In this document: positions 13,537-27,091 of the stretch, piece by piece
Layout: every line of letters begins with the position of its first letter
How positions within the stretch are numbered: position 1 is the first letter of the stretch
Assembly (NCBI GenBank): GCA_903935205.1
Contig: CAIZQU010000147.1
Location: 1-38,325 of the forward strand
Source of the DNA: an uncultured cyanobacterium
Lineage (GTDB): Bacteria > Cyanobacteriota > Cyanobacteriia > PCC-6307 > Cyanobiaceae
Reading direction: 5' to 3'
DNA: 38,325 nucleotides
Program-made: the position numbers and the translations under genes
The notes under the pieces: model-generated
The model's input: only the letters and a program-made list of their open reading frames with translations
Told to the model about the DNA's origin: nothing
The model's database searches: none

Positions 13537-16533
13537 TCAGGCCAGGGTGGTGAAATCGGCCAGGCTGAACTGGCCGTCGCCGCCGAGCACGTGATCGAAG
13601 CCGGGGGCACGGCCGACGATCGAGGCCAGGGCCGTGCCATCGACGAGGGCGTCGTGGGCGGCGCCGATCAGGCTCTGGGACCCCTCGCTGTCGTTGGAGA
13701 GGGCCCAGAACATCATTCCCCCCAATCCCGCTTCCTGGACGTAGGCGGCCTTGCCGGCGATGGTGGCGGTTGTTTCCACCGAGCTCCAGATGCGGCTGGT
13801 GGGGTTGTAGGCGAAGGCCGCCTTGTTGCTGTCGTCCCAGATCAGCTGATAGCTGCCATTCTCGATGCCTGTGATCAGATCCTTCTGGTCATAGTTGCCC
13901 TTTTCGTAGGAGCCTGGTGCCAGGCTGGCGTCGCCGTTCTGGCCGTAACCAAAGCTGCTGCCCGCCGCCACTCCTCCCCAGGCGCGGGTGTAGGCCGGGG
14001 CTCCCAGCACCACCTTGTCCATGGCGATGCCGGCCTGGCGGAACTGATCGATCGCCGTGACCACGTCGTAGCCACCGGCATCGCCGGTCATGGCGGCCTG
14101 ATGGCCGGTCCGGCTCTCCCAGCCACCATGGAAGTCATAGGTCATGACGTTGTAGAAGTCGACATAAGCGTCGATCCCCTGCAGGTTGAGATTGGCCAGT
14201 TTTTCAGCGCCGCCTGCCGTGGCGATCGAGATCTCGATGCTGCGGCCCGTACGCGCCTCCAGGGCCTCCAGTTTCTGATCGAGCAGCTGCAGGGTGCGGG
14301 CCAGGTTGGAGCCGTCCTGGCTGTTGACTGCATTGGTGGCCAGGCCGCCACCACCGGGATATTCCCAGTCGAAATCGACGCTGCTGAAGAAGTCGTAGTA
14401 CTCCAGGTGATCGATGATCGATTGGGTGAAGATTTCCCGGCCGCTGGCGTCGTCGAGGTTGGTGCTGAAGTTGCCCGAGAGGGTCCAGCCACCGATGGCG
14501 AAGCCGATGTTCAGGTCGGGATTGAGTTGCTTGAGCAGCCGCAGCTGGTTGAGGTTGCCGGCGTAGAGCTTCTGCCAATTGGCAGGACCATCATCGACCC
14601 AGGCGTTGGCATTGCGCACCAGGTCGCCATCGGCCTTCAGGGTGAGGGTGCGTCCACCGCCGGCTGTGAAGTGGGCGTCGACGGCGGCGATCTTCTGGGC
14701 GGTGGTGCTGCCGCTGGGATTGAAGCTTCCCTGCCATTGGTCGGTCCAGCTGTAGTCCTGGCTGTGGCTTACCAGATAGGCCTGGCGGGCATCGCTGAGG
14801 CCATCCCAATCAGCCTTGCTGAAGGTCCTTTGGATACCGCCCTGGGAGTCGGCCCAGGTGTCGGCCTTGGCGCGCACCAGTCGGGAGCCATCGCTGGCCA
14901 CGCTCACGTCAAAGTCACCGCCATTGATGTAGCTCTGGCGCCGCTCTTCGCTCAGACCCTGCCATTGGCTGGCATCAAAGCGGCGGCTGACCAGCTGGTC
15001 GGCCTGGGTGAAGGTCTTCTCGTAGGCGGCCCAGGTGTCGTGGATGCCGAGGCCGCCGGGGGTGTTGCTGTTGAGGCCCAGGTAACCGGCCTGGACCATG
15101 GCGCCGGGCAGCACGTTGAGCTCCGGTGCCATGAACGGCAGGTCGGACTGGGTGGGGGTGATGCCGAAGAAGCTGTAATTCAGATGGGTGAGGCTGTCGG
15201 CTTTGACATCGGCGACGCGGAAGTCGCGTCCGTAGATGCCCCACTCCTCGAAGTAGCCGACGATCCGCATCGCCTCGCCGTTGACGACCCCGTTGCCGCC
15301 ATCGCCGCTGCCGCTGGTGTCGGTGCCGCCGCTACCCGGTTCGGTGCCGGTGGTGTTGCCGGTGGAGCTGCCAGTTCCCGAGTCCCCACTGCCAGAACCG
15401 GAACCTGTGCCGGTGCCGGATCCCGAGTCCCCGCTGCCGCTGCCATCGCCACCCGAGCCGGTGGCTGAGCCGCCGGAACCCGAATCCGAGCTGCCGCTGC
15501 CTGAGTTCGTGCCTGTGTTGGTGCCGGTGCCGGTATCGGTTCCTGTTCCTGTTCCTGTGCCTGTGCCTGTGTCGGTGTCGGTGTCGGTGTTGCCGGAGGT
15601 TGAGCCTGAGTTTGTGGTGTCCGTGCCGTTTGCCGTGCCCCCGCTGCCATCGCCGCTGGCGGCGACGATCTCGAACAGCTCGGCCACGGTCTGACCGGCG
15701 GGGCTGCCGCTGGCCTGGAAGTACGTGCTGAGGCTCGCCCCTGCCGCCAGGCCCTGGCCGGTGGCCCAGCTGGGTGCCGAGAGGGTGAGCGCGTAGCGGC
15801 CATCGCTGCGCAGAACCTGCTGCACGTTGAAGTCGCTGATGTTGCGCAGGGCGTGGTCGCTGATCAGGGAGACGCTCCAGCCGGCCGGGACCTCCCCAGA
15901 GCCACCGTTGCGAACCGTGAGGGTGCCTTCGTAGGTGCCGCTCCAGCTGGCGCCGAGCTTGATCTCGACGCTCAGGCCGGCGCTGCTGCTGCCGCCGCCG
16001 GTGGCGGTGCTGGTGCCGGAGTCGCCGGAGCCTCCGCTGGCATCGCTGTTCCCACCGCTCTCGGTGGAGCTGGTTCCACCAGAGGTCGTGCCGCCGCTGG
16101 TGGTCCCGCCGGTGGTGGTTCCGCCGGTGGTGCCACCGGTGGTTGTTTCCCCGGAGTTGGATCCGCCATCGCTGCTGCCGGCGGTTGAGCCACCGGCGGC
16201 CAGGAGCACCTCCTGCAGGGTGACGGTGGGATCGCTGTCGCTGTTGACCGTGAACCCAAGGGCAAGGGTGGCGCCGGCAGCAAGGGCCGGGGCGCCGGCG
16301 GCGGCGCTGACGGTGATGGTGTAGGTGCCGTCGCCGTTGGCCTGGGCGGTCTGATCGGCGTTATAGAAATCAAAGTTGCTGTAGCTGGAAACGAAGCTGA
16401 AGCTCCAGTTGCTGAGGCTTTGACCGCTTTGATTGGTGATCGAGAAAGTAGCGCTCAGACCTCCCCAGAAGCTGCTGCCTGCTTGCAGGGAACCGCTGAG
16501 AAGCTGGTTGAGCCAGAAGTTTTGGGTTGTCAT
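13537..16533 (-). CDS. Large modular chitinase: two CBM2-like modules and a GH18 domain
   Basis: A 998-residue secreted-type glycosidase. Residues about 1-110 and 185-290 are two cellulose/chitin-binding modules of the CBM2 type (conserved W, N and G pattern; W-S-F-S-F, A-G-A-T-L-A-L-G-F). They are joined by Gly/Ser/Thr linkers: one around 112-180 and a longer one around 292-420 made of Gly-Thr, Asp-Thr and Ser-Gly dipeptides. From residue 422 runs a GH18 barrel: MRIVGYFEEWG, L-T-H-L-N-Y-S-F-F, F-A-I-G-G-W-T-L, and the catalytic motif V-D-F-D-W-E with Glu 724 as acid/base; then Y-N-V-M-T-Y-D-F-H-G. About 170 residues with W-x-x-L-S-x-x-x-R-Q-x-Y repeats are inserted between the first strand and F-A-I-G-G-W. 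There is no N-terminal signal peptide; export by a type I system is possible but unproven. It should cleave chitin; use of chitin as a nutrient is inferred. Confidence 0.9.
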   Translation of the reverse strand: MTTQNFWLNQLLSGSLQAGSSFWGGLSATFSITNQSGQSLSNWSFSFVSSYSNFDFYNADQTAQANGDGTYTITVSAAAGAPALAAGATLALGFTVNSDSDPTVTLQEVLLAAGGSTAGSSDGGSNSGETTTGGTTGGTTTGGTTSGGTTSGGTSSTESGGNSDASGGSGDSGTSTATGGGSSSAGLSVEIKLGASWSGTYEGTLTVRNGGSGEVPAGWSVSLISDHALRNISDFNVQQVLRSDGRYALTLSAPSWATGQGLAAGASLSTYFQASGSPAGQTVAELFEIVAASGDGSGGTANGTDTTNSGSTSGNTDTDTDTGTGTGTGTGTDTGTGTNTGTNSGSGSSDSGSGGSATGSGGDGSGSGDSGSGTGTGSGSGSGDSGTGSSTGNTTGTEPGSGGTDTSGSGDGGNGVVNGEAMRIVGYFEEWGIYGRDFRVADVKADSLTHLNYSFFGITPTQSDLPFMAPELNVLPGAMVQAGYLGLNSNTPGGLGIHDTWAAYEKTFTQADQLVSRRFDASQWQGLSEERRQSYINGGDFDVSVASDGSRLVRAKADTWADSQGGIQRTFSKADWDGLSDARQAYLVSHSQDYSWTDQWQGSFNPSGSTTAQKIAAVDAHFTAGGGRTLTLKADGDLVRNANAWVDDGPANWQKLYAGNLNQLRLLKQLNPDLNIGFAIGGWTLSGNFSTNLDDASGREIFTQSIIDHLEYYDFFSSVDFDWEYPGGGGLATNAVNSQDGSNLARTLQLLDQKLEALEARTGRSIEISIATAGGAEKLANLNLQGIDAYVDFYNVMTYDFHGGWESRTGHQAAMTGDAGGYDVVTAIDQFRQAGIAMDKVVLGAPAYTRAWGGVAAGSSFGYGQNGDASLAPGSYEKGNYDQKDLITGIENGSYQLIWDDSNKAAFAYNPTSRIWSSVETTATIAGKAAYVQEAGLGGMMFWALSNDSEGSQSLIGAAHDALVDGTALASIVGRAPGFDHVLGGDGQFSLADFTTLA

Positions 16534-16626
16534 CGCTGTGGGGTGACTGATGCAATCGTCTCCCCACCTGACGTTGGAGGGAACACTGCAGATGCAGTGT
16601 CTTTGGCCCCGTGCCCGCTGGCCGGT

Positions 16627-17343
16627 TCAATCAAGCAGGCCCAGCCGCAGGGCCAGAACCGCTGCGGCCGTGCGGTCTGGCACCGCCAGCTTGTGGAGGA
16701 TGCGCTGCACGTGATCGCGGGCCGTCACCTCGGCCACCACGATCCGCTCGGCGATCTGCCGGTTGGTGAGTCCTTCGGCGAGGAGGGCCAGCACCTGCCG
16801 CTCCCGGGCGGTGAGGGAGCCGGCGATGGCGAGGTCGGCCTCCACCAGGCGGCGCACCTCGGGGTCGACGAAGCGAGCGCCATTGAGCAGCTGACCGATG
16901 GCCTCCAGCACGATCCCCTGGCCGACGTTGCCCTCCCAGACGAGCGACACCGCTCGCTGCTCCAGCAGCGGAGCGACGGGAAGGGGGGGCTCCTCCACCC
17001 CGAGCACCACCAGCAGCAACGGCGGCTGGGGCCGGGCGATCAACTCCAGCAGCAGGGGCACGCAGCAGCCATCGCGCAGCTGACTGGTGGTGACCACCAG
17101 CAGTTCAGGGTCAGCATCGGCCAGGGCGGCGGTGAGGTCGGCCAGGGTGGAGCAGATGGCCAGGAGCTGGGGTGGCGGTTCGCCGTGATCGCTGTGGAGC
17201 AGGCTGCTGCGCAGCATTGAGGCGTAGGCGGGGGAGGGATTGCCCACCAGCAGCCTGCGGCCGACCAGCAAGTGGCGGAGCTTGGCGTCGGGAGCCAGGG
17301 ACTGGAGGGGCGCCATGGCGCTGGGGTCGTGGTCTGGGCTCAT
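16627..17343 (-). CDS. LuxR-type response regulator, atypical receiver
   Basis: A 238-residue regulator. The C-terminal 62 residues are a clear LuxR/FixJ DNA-binding domain: LTARERQVLALLAEGLTNRQ, I-A-E-R-I-V-V-A-E-V-T-A-R-D-H-V-Q-R-I-L-H-K-L. The N-terminal 150 residues have the strand/helix rhythm of a receiver (LLVGNPS, LLVVTTSQL, LLLVVLGVEE) but the usual acidic pocket and phospho-accepting Asp are not obvious, since the third strand ends in T-T-S. It may therefore be a pseudo-receiver. The ATG at 17341-17343 is preferred over 17379. It lies upstream of the chitinase gene on the same strand (93 bp gap) and divergent from the GDSL esterase gene, so control of either is plausible. Similar regulators are common in picocyanobacteria. 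Confidence 0.85.
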   Translation of the reverse strand: MSPDHDPSAMAPLQSLAPDAKLRHLLVGRRLLVGNPSPAYASMLRSSLLHSDHGEPPPQLLAICSTLADLTAALADADPELLVVTTSQLRDGCCVPLLLELIARPQPPLLLVVLGVEEPPLPVAPLLEQRAVSLVWEGNVGQGIVLEAIGQLLNGARFVDPEVRRLVEADLAIAGSLTARERQVLALLAEGLTNRQIAERIVVAEVTARDHVQRILHKLAVPDRTAAAVLALRLGLLD

Positions 17344-17488
17344 GGCGGCAGCTGCGCTCCGGCTGGAGCAGGGCACCATGCTGGGCGATCCGGGGGGCGG
17401 GAGGAGCCTGCTCCAGGGGCGGGGTGGACAGATTGGCGAATCTGGTTATGGTGCAATATTGGCCCTGATTATCTAATTCTTAAGCTCC

Positions 17489-18742
17489 ATGCCGATCTGC
17501 TCATCAACCCCAATCCCTGCCGATCTGTGCAGCCAGCAGGGTCATGCGGATTCCCAGGATTGCAGCGATGGTCTCGACGCTGGCCTCGACAGAGCCGCTG
17601 GCAGCGGGCGGTGGCGGGCGTTGGTTCCCAGGGCGAGGCGGCTGCTGGAGGCCGCGGCGGTCGGGGCGGTGCTGACCGCCAGCCTGCTGCCCCATGCGGC
17701 GCTGGCGGGGGTGAGCAGCCTGAGCAAGCTGTTCGTCTTCGGTGACAGCCTCTCCGACAGCGGCAATGGGGGCGGGCTCACGGGTGGATTGTTCACCCCC
17801 TCTCCCCCCTACGCCGGCAATCGGGCCAGCAATGGGCCGGTGGCGGTGGAGCAGCTATGGCAGCTGTTCAATCCGGGCGACACCAACTTCAAACCCTCTT
17901 CGCAAGGCGGCACGAATTACGCGATCCTGGGCGCCACCTCGGGCAAGGAGAACAATCTCCAATACAACACCCTGGTGTCCAGTATCTTCGTGAACAAGGG
18001 CAATGCGTTGCAGCTGCAGAGTTTCCTTGCGGCGGCACCCAGCTTTGACCCGCAGACCTCATTGTTTGTGGTCTGGCTGTTTCCCAATGACGTGTTGTAT
18101 TACCGCAGCTCCGGTCGAGGTGACAGTGCAGGTACCTACAACGGCTTTGATGGCACAGCCACCACACTGCAGGCGATCGATGAGCTGGCAGTGAGCAATG
18201 TGATCGGAACTGTCAACGCCTTGGCAGGTCAGGGGGCTCGCCATTTCCTGGTGGTCAACTCTCCTGATCTCGGTCGGATCCCAGCGTTCCTTTCCGGTGC
18301 AGAGGCCGCGGATATGACCCAGGCCAGCCAAGATTTTAACAGCCTGCTTGAGACAGAGCTCGCCACATTTACAGTTGCCAATCCACTCCTCGACATTGAG
18401 CTCTTTCAGTTGGATGATGCGATGAATGACCTGGTCAATTCACCAGCAAGCCACGGCATCAGCAATGTGACCAACGCTTGTCTAACCAGCGTGATCCCAG
18501 CCACGGTGTGCAGCGATCCCTCCCAGTATCTGTACTGGGATTCTTTCCACCCCACCACCGTCGGCCATGGGCTGATCGCCCAGCAGATGTACAACACCGT
18601 TTATCAGCCGGCACCCACCCCTGGCCCCTTGCCGCTGCTGGGCAGCCTGGCGGCCCTGGGCTGGAGCCGCCGGTTGCGGCGCCGCCAGCGGCAGCAGGGC
18701 CAGTCTGTTGCCGGCGGCGGCCTGGCGATGCGCCAGGGCTGA
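17489..18742 (+). CDS. GDSL/SGNH esterase with PEP-CTERM-like C-terminal tail
   Basis: A 417-residue exported esterase. The signal peptide is near residues 50-75 (RRLLEAAAVGAVLTASLLPHAALA), so the start at 17489 may be too early by some 40 codons, but no better ATG is in frame. Block I, K-L-F-V-F-G-D-S-L-S-D-S-G, carries the nucleophile Ser 87. Further SGNH features are G-G-T-N-Y-A-I-L-G-A, W-L-F-P-N-D, and block V W-D-S-F-H-P-T with Asp 351 and His 354. The end reads P-A-P-T-P-G, then PLPLLGSLAALGWSRRLRRR: a Pro/Gly signature, hydrophobic helix and Arg cluster, as in cyanobacterial PEP-CTERM-like sorting signals. This would hold the enzyme in the membrane until an exosortase acts. The part 17900-18560 is less G+C-rich than its neighbours. 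Substrate could be a lipid or polysaccharide ester. Confidence 0.87.
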   Translation: MPICSSTPIPADLCSQQGHADSQDCSDGLDAGLDRAAGSGRWRALVPRARRLLEAAAVGAVLTASLLPHAALAGVSSLSKLFVFGDSLSDSGNGGGLTGGLFTPSPPYAGNRASNGPVAVEQLWQLFNPGDTNFKPSSQGGTNYAILGATSGKENNLQYNTLVSSIFVNKGNALQLQSFLAAAPSFDPQTSLFVVWLFPNDVLYYRSSGRGDSAGTYNGFDGTATTLQAIDELAVSNVIGTVNALAGQGARHFLVVNSPDLGRIPAFLSGAEAADMTQASQDFNSLLETELATFTVANPLLDIELFQLDDAMNDLVNSPASHGISNVTNACLTSVIPATVCSDPSQYLYWDSFHPTTVGHGLIAQQMYNTVYQPAPTPGPLPLLGSLAALGWSRRLRRRQRQQGQSVAGGGLAMRQG

Positions 18743-18914
18743 TCGTTGTCGCCTGGGGTGGTGGGGGGCAATGGGCCCGGCGGCTGCCGCCCCCAGGGGC
18801 CGGGGGCTGGCGCAGGCCGCGCTCCCAGATCGTCGGGGGCCGCGCTGGATGGTGTGAGGAATGGCCGTAGCCGCCCCCGCAGCCTCTGGCAGCAGCAGCG
18901 GACGAGCTCCCATC

Positions 18915-19107
18915 ACCGTTCGCTGCATCTTTGCTGCATCTCCGTTCCTGCACCACCGGTACTGCACCACCGTTTCACACAACCGTTACCGCAAAACCGT
19001 TACCGCAAAACCGTTCCCGCACAAGCGTTTCAGCACCACATTTCCTGCACAACTGATTCAGCACAACCGTTCCTGCATCACCGTTCCTGCATCACCGTTC
19101 CTGCATC
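18915..19107. repeat. Degenerate 14-bp tandem repeat array, about 13 units
   Basis: From 18941 the sequence is built of contiguous 14-bp units with consensus ACCGTTCCTGCAMM; the last three (19066-19107) are identical ACCGTTCCTGCATC, and two identical ACCGTTACCGCAAA units lie near 18980-19010. Earlier units (from 18915) are imperfect, one being 13 bp. Because 14 is not a multiple of three the array cannot code a periodic peptide, and the open frames across it are incidental. It fills most of the gap between the convergent GDSL and ggt genes. Confidence 0.85.
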
Positions 19108-19160
19108 CCGCCAGCCGGATTGCCTCAGGCTTGCGACGAACCCCCACCACCGCCTCTCGC

Positions 19161-21259
19161 CTACCACCCCTCCGCCACCGCCCCGTCCTGGCCCCGGCGC
19201 GGATCCATCGCCCCCAGGCTGCCGCTTCCGAGCGGCCTGAGCACCTCCACGCTGTTGGCGGCACCCATGGCCGGGCTGGTCTGGAGGCTGTGGCCCATGG
19301 CCGCCAGCAGGGCCCGGGTGTCGGCGGAGAATCCCTCCTCCAGGGAGAGCTGGTCGGGCCAGAGCTGGCTGTGCAGGCGCGGTGCGGCCACCGCCGTGGC
19401 CAGGTTCGCCCCCCAGACGATCCGCTGCAGCAGCACCTGGGCCACGGTGGTGATGATCCGACTGCCTCCGGGGCTGCCGGTGGCCAGCCAGGGGCTGCCA
19501 TCGGGCCGGAACACCAGGGTGGGGGCCATTGAGCTGAGGGGCCGGCGGCCGGGAAGGATGGCATTGGCCTCACCCTGCACCAGCCCGTAGGCATTGGGCA
19601 CGCCCGGGGCGGCGGTGAAGTCGTCCATCTCGTTGTTGAGCAGAAACCCCGCCCCCGGCACGCTGACGCCATTGCCGTAGGCGAAGTTGAGCGTGGTGGT
19701 GAGGGCCACCAGGCCCCCCTGGCGATCCGCCACCGAGAGATGGGTGGTGTTGACCCCCTCGCGGCGGGGCGGTGGCGGATCGGCCAGGCTGGCGGCGGGG
19801 CGGTGGCGGCGGAGGTCGATGGACTGGCGCAGCTGGTCGAGGTACGTCGGATCGAGCAGGTTCGGCCCTGGCTGCTGCATCGATCGCGGATCGCCGAGCC
19901 AGCGGTTGCGGTCGCGGTAGACCAGATTCATCGCCTCACCGAGCCGGTGGGTGCTGGCGGCGCTGCCGGGTCCGCTGGCCGCCAGATCGAATCGCTCCAC
20001 CAGGGCCAGCAGCTGCAGCAAGGTCAGCCCGCCGCCGGGGGGAGGCATCGACAGCAGGGGATGGCCCCGGAACCGGCCGGCCAGGGGCCTGACCAGTTCG
20101 GCCCGGTAGTCCCGCAGATCGCCGGCCCGGATCAGCCCGCCCCTGGCCTCCATCAACCGCACCAACGCCTCGGCCACCGGCCCCTGGTAGAAGCCCCGCT
20201 CCCGCTGCCGGGCGATGCGACGCAGGGTGGCGGCCAGCTGGGGCTGGCGCAGCACCTCCCCGGGGCGCAGGGGGCGGAGGCGCCCCGGTGGCCCGGCGTC
20301 GGCTCTCAGGAACAGGGTTCTGGAGGTGGGGTCGGCGCTGAGCAGCGGCAGGGCAGCCGCCAGGGAATCGGCCCATTCCCGGTCCACCGGCACGCCCCGT
20401 TCGGCCAGGGCGATCGCCGGGGCCAGCACGACCGGCAGGGGCAGGCGGCCGTAGCAGCGCTGGGCCAGCAGCAGCCCGGCCACGCTGCCCGGCACCGCCG
20501 TGCTCTTCAGGCTGCGGCTGTGGCGCTCCCGATCGACGCTGCCATCGGGCCGGCGGAACAGGTCCGGGTGGGCGGCGGCGGGGGCGGTCTCGCGGAAGTT
20601 GACGGCCACGGCATAGCCCGCACCGAGCCTCAGCTCCGGTCCTGGGCTGGCCGGATCGGGCCCGGCCTGCGGCACCGCCGACGGCTGCAGGGCCGTTCCG
20701 GCCTGCGGTCCTGCCGGCTGTGGCGCTGCCGACTGCGGGCTTGGCGCCTGCGGTCGTGCCGCCCGGGGGCTGCTGGGGTCCAGGCAGCCTCTGGCGCGGG
20801 CGGGGGAGTCGCCCGGCAGCCAGAGCAGCAGGAAACCGCCGCCGCCGAGGTTGCCGGCCTGGGGCAGGGTCACGGCCAGGGCGAAGGCGCTGGCCACGGC
20901 GGCATCCACGGCATTGCCGCCCCGGCGCAGCAGGTCGGCACCGACCGCAGAGGCGTGCTGCTCCTGGCTCACCACCATCCCCCGCGGCGACCAGTGCGGC
21001 TGGAAGCGCTGGCTGCTCTCCTGCAGCACATTCAGGGAGCTGCGGCCCCCTGGTGGTGCCGAGGGGGCGACGGGGACCGAAGGCGGTGCGGTGGCCCCCA
21101 GGGTTGGAGCGGCCGGCAGCGCGGCGGCGCCCAGCGGGGCCAGCCCCAGTGGGGCCAGCCCCAACAGGACGCTCCCCAACAGGGTGCTCCCAAAGATGGG
21201 CGTCCCCAACGGGGGCGGCCGACGGCGACGGACGCGCGCAGGTGGGGGCTGGGGTTCCA

Positions 21260-21260
<1 letters not shown>
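19161..21260 (-). CDS. ggt: Gamma-glutamyltransferase (glutathione hydrolase)
   Basis: A 699-residue precursor that should cleave itself into large and small subunits. The large chain begins with the G-M-V-V-S-Q-E-Q-H-A-S-A-V-G motif and has G-G-N-A-V-D-A-A-V-A-S-A-F-A and A-G-N-L-G-G-G-G-F. The autoprocessing site is N-T-T-H-L-S-V with catalytic Thr 505, which would become the new N-terminus. The small chain has NFAYGNGVSVPGAGFLLNNEMDDF, S-S-M-A-P-T-L and T-G-S-P-G-G-S-R-I-I. It hydrolyses or transfers the gamma-glutamyl group of glutathione in the periplasm. The hydrophobic core of its signal peptide (residues about 22-46, repeated L-G-x-x-P-L-G) is encoded by a 15-bp tandem array. A Pro/Gln-rich insert of about 50 residues near 155-205, again 15-bp-periodic, is not part of normal GGT. 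Its ATG overlaps the oxoprolinase stop as TGATG. Confidence 0.93.
20667..20762 (-). repeat. 15-bp tandem array inside ggt (Pro/Gln-rich insert)
   Basis: Four contiguous units, 20703-20717, 20718-20732, 20733-20747 and 20748-20762, with consensus CTGCGGTCCTGCCGC; a related unit lies at 20667-20681. In frame it codes an insert of Pro, Gln, Ala and Gly in the large chain of GGT, between two conserved blocks, where it is presumably a surface loop. Confidence 0.8.
21133..21222 (-). repeat. 15-bp tandem array encoding the GGT signal-peptide core
   Basis: Six contiguous units: 21133-21147 AGCGGGGCCAGCCCC, 21148-21162 AGTGGGGCCAGCCCC, then four diverged copies starting at 21163, 21178, 21193 and 21208. 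In the ggt frame they read as L-G-x-x-x pentapeptides that make up the hydrophobic signal sequence. The core TGGGGnnnGCCCC is shared with the array in the oxoprolinase gene. Confidence 0.85.
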
Positions 21261-26542
<5,282 letters not shown>

Positions 26543-26571
26543 GGCGGCGGATCCCCGAGGGGCTGGCGGGA

Positions 26572-27060
26572 TCAGCGGTAGTTCTCGAACTGCAGCGGCA
26601 CCTCCACGTCCTGGGCCTTGAGCAGCTGGATCGCCTGCTGCAGGTCGTCCTTGCTTTTGCCGGTGATCCGCAGGCTGTCGCCCTGGATCGCCACCGTCAC
26701 CTTCTTGAGCTGATCGCGAACGGTCTTGGAGAGCTGCTTGGCCAGCTCCTGGCTGAGGCCCTTGCGCAGGGTCACCACCTGCTTCACCTTGTTGCCGCCC
26801 ACCGCCTCCGGCGGCTGGAAGTCGAAGATCTTGAGCGAGAGGTTGCGTTTGGTGGCCTTCTGGCGCAGGACATCGACCACCGCTTCGAGGGTCATGTCGC
26901 TGGCGGTGGTGATCGTCAGGCTGGTCTCCTCCAGGCTGATCTCGGTGGCCGAGTCCTTGAGGTCGTAGCGCTGGCTCACATCGCGCCGCACCTGATCGAG
27001 GGTGTTGACCAGCTCCTGGCGATCGAAGTCGCTGACCACGTCGAAGGAGAAGGTGCTCAT
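26572..27060 (-). CDS. yajQ: YajQ family nucleotide/c-di-GMP-binding protein
   Basis: A 162-residue protein with the full YajQ pattern: start M-S-T-F-S-F-D-V-V-S-D-F-D, then Q-E-L-V-N-T-L-D-Q-V, ISLEETSLTITTASDMTLEA, KIFDFQPPEAVGGNKVKQVV, L-R-K-G-L-S-Q-E-L-A-K, VTVAIQGDSLRITGKSKDDL and the closing L-Q-F-E-N-Y-R. Length is typical. Members bind nucleotides, and some bind cyclic di-GMP and act with transcription regulators; the role in cyanobacteria is unknown. It sits 31 bp downstream of the GH57 gene and 29 bp upstream of the oxoprolinase gene, so it is probably cotranscribed with them without an obvious functional link. Confidence 0.95.
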   Translation of the reverse strand: MSTFSFDVVSDFDRQELVNTLDQVRRDVSQRYDLKDSATEISLEETSLTITTASDMTLEAVVDVLRQKATKRNLSLKIFDFQPPEAVGGNKVKQVVTLRKGLSQELAKQLSKTVRDQLKKVTVAIQGDSLRITGKSKDDLQQAIQLLKAQDVEVPLQFENYR

Positions 27061-27091
27061 GGAGGGGGTGGAGGGGGTGCCGGTCGGGTGT

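Noticed and set aside
13339-15468. 709-residue plus-strand frame opposite the chitinase
   Set aside because: No family features; caused by the strong G/C bias at third codon positions of the chitinase gene.
16583-16600. Inverted repeat ACACTGC / GCAGTGT between the LuxR and chitinase genes
   Set aside because: Only 7 bp and no T-run on either strand; too weak to call a terminator or operator.
18915-19107. Possible CRISPR array
   Set aside because: Units are 14 bp and contiguous, without spacers; no cas genes nearby.
18746-19532. Plus-strand frames across the 14-bp array
   Set aside because: They cross a repeat whose period is not a multiple of three and then run antisense to ggt.
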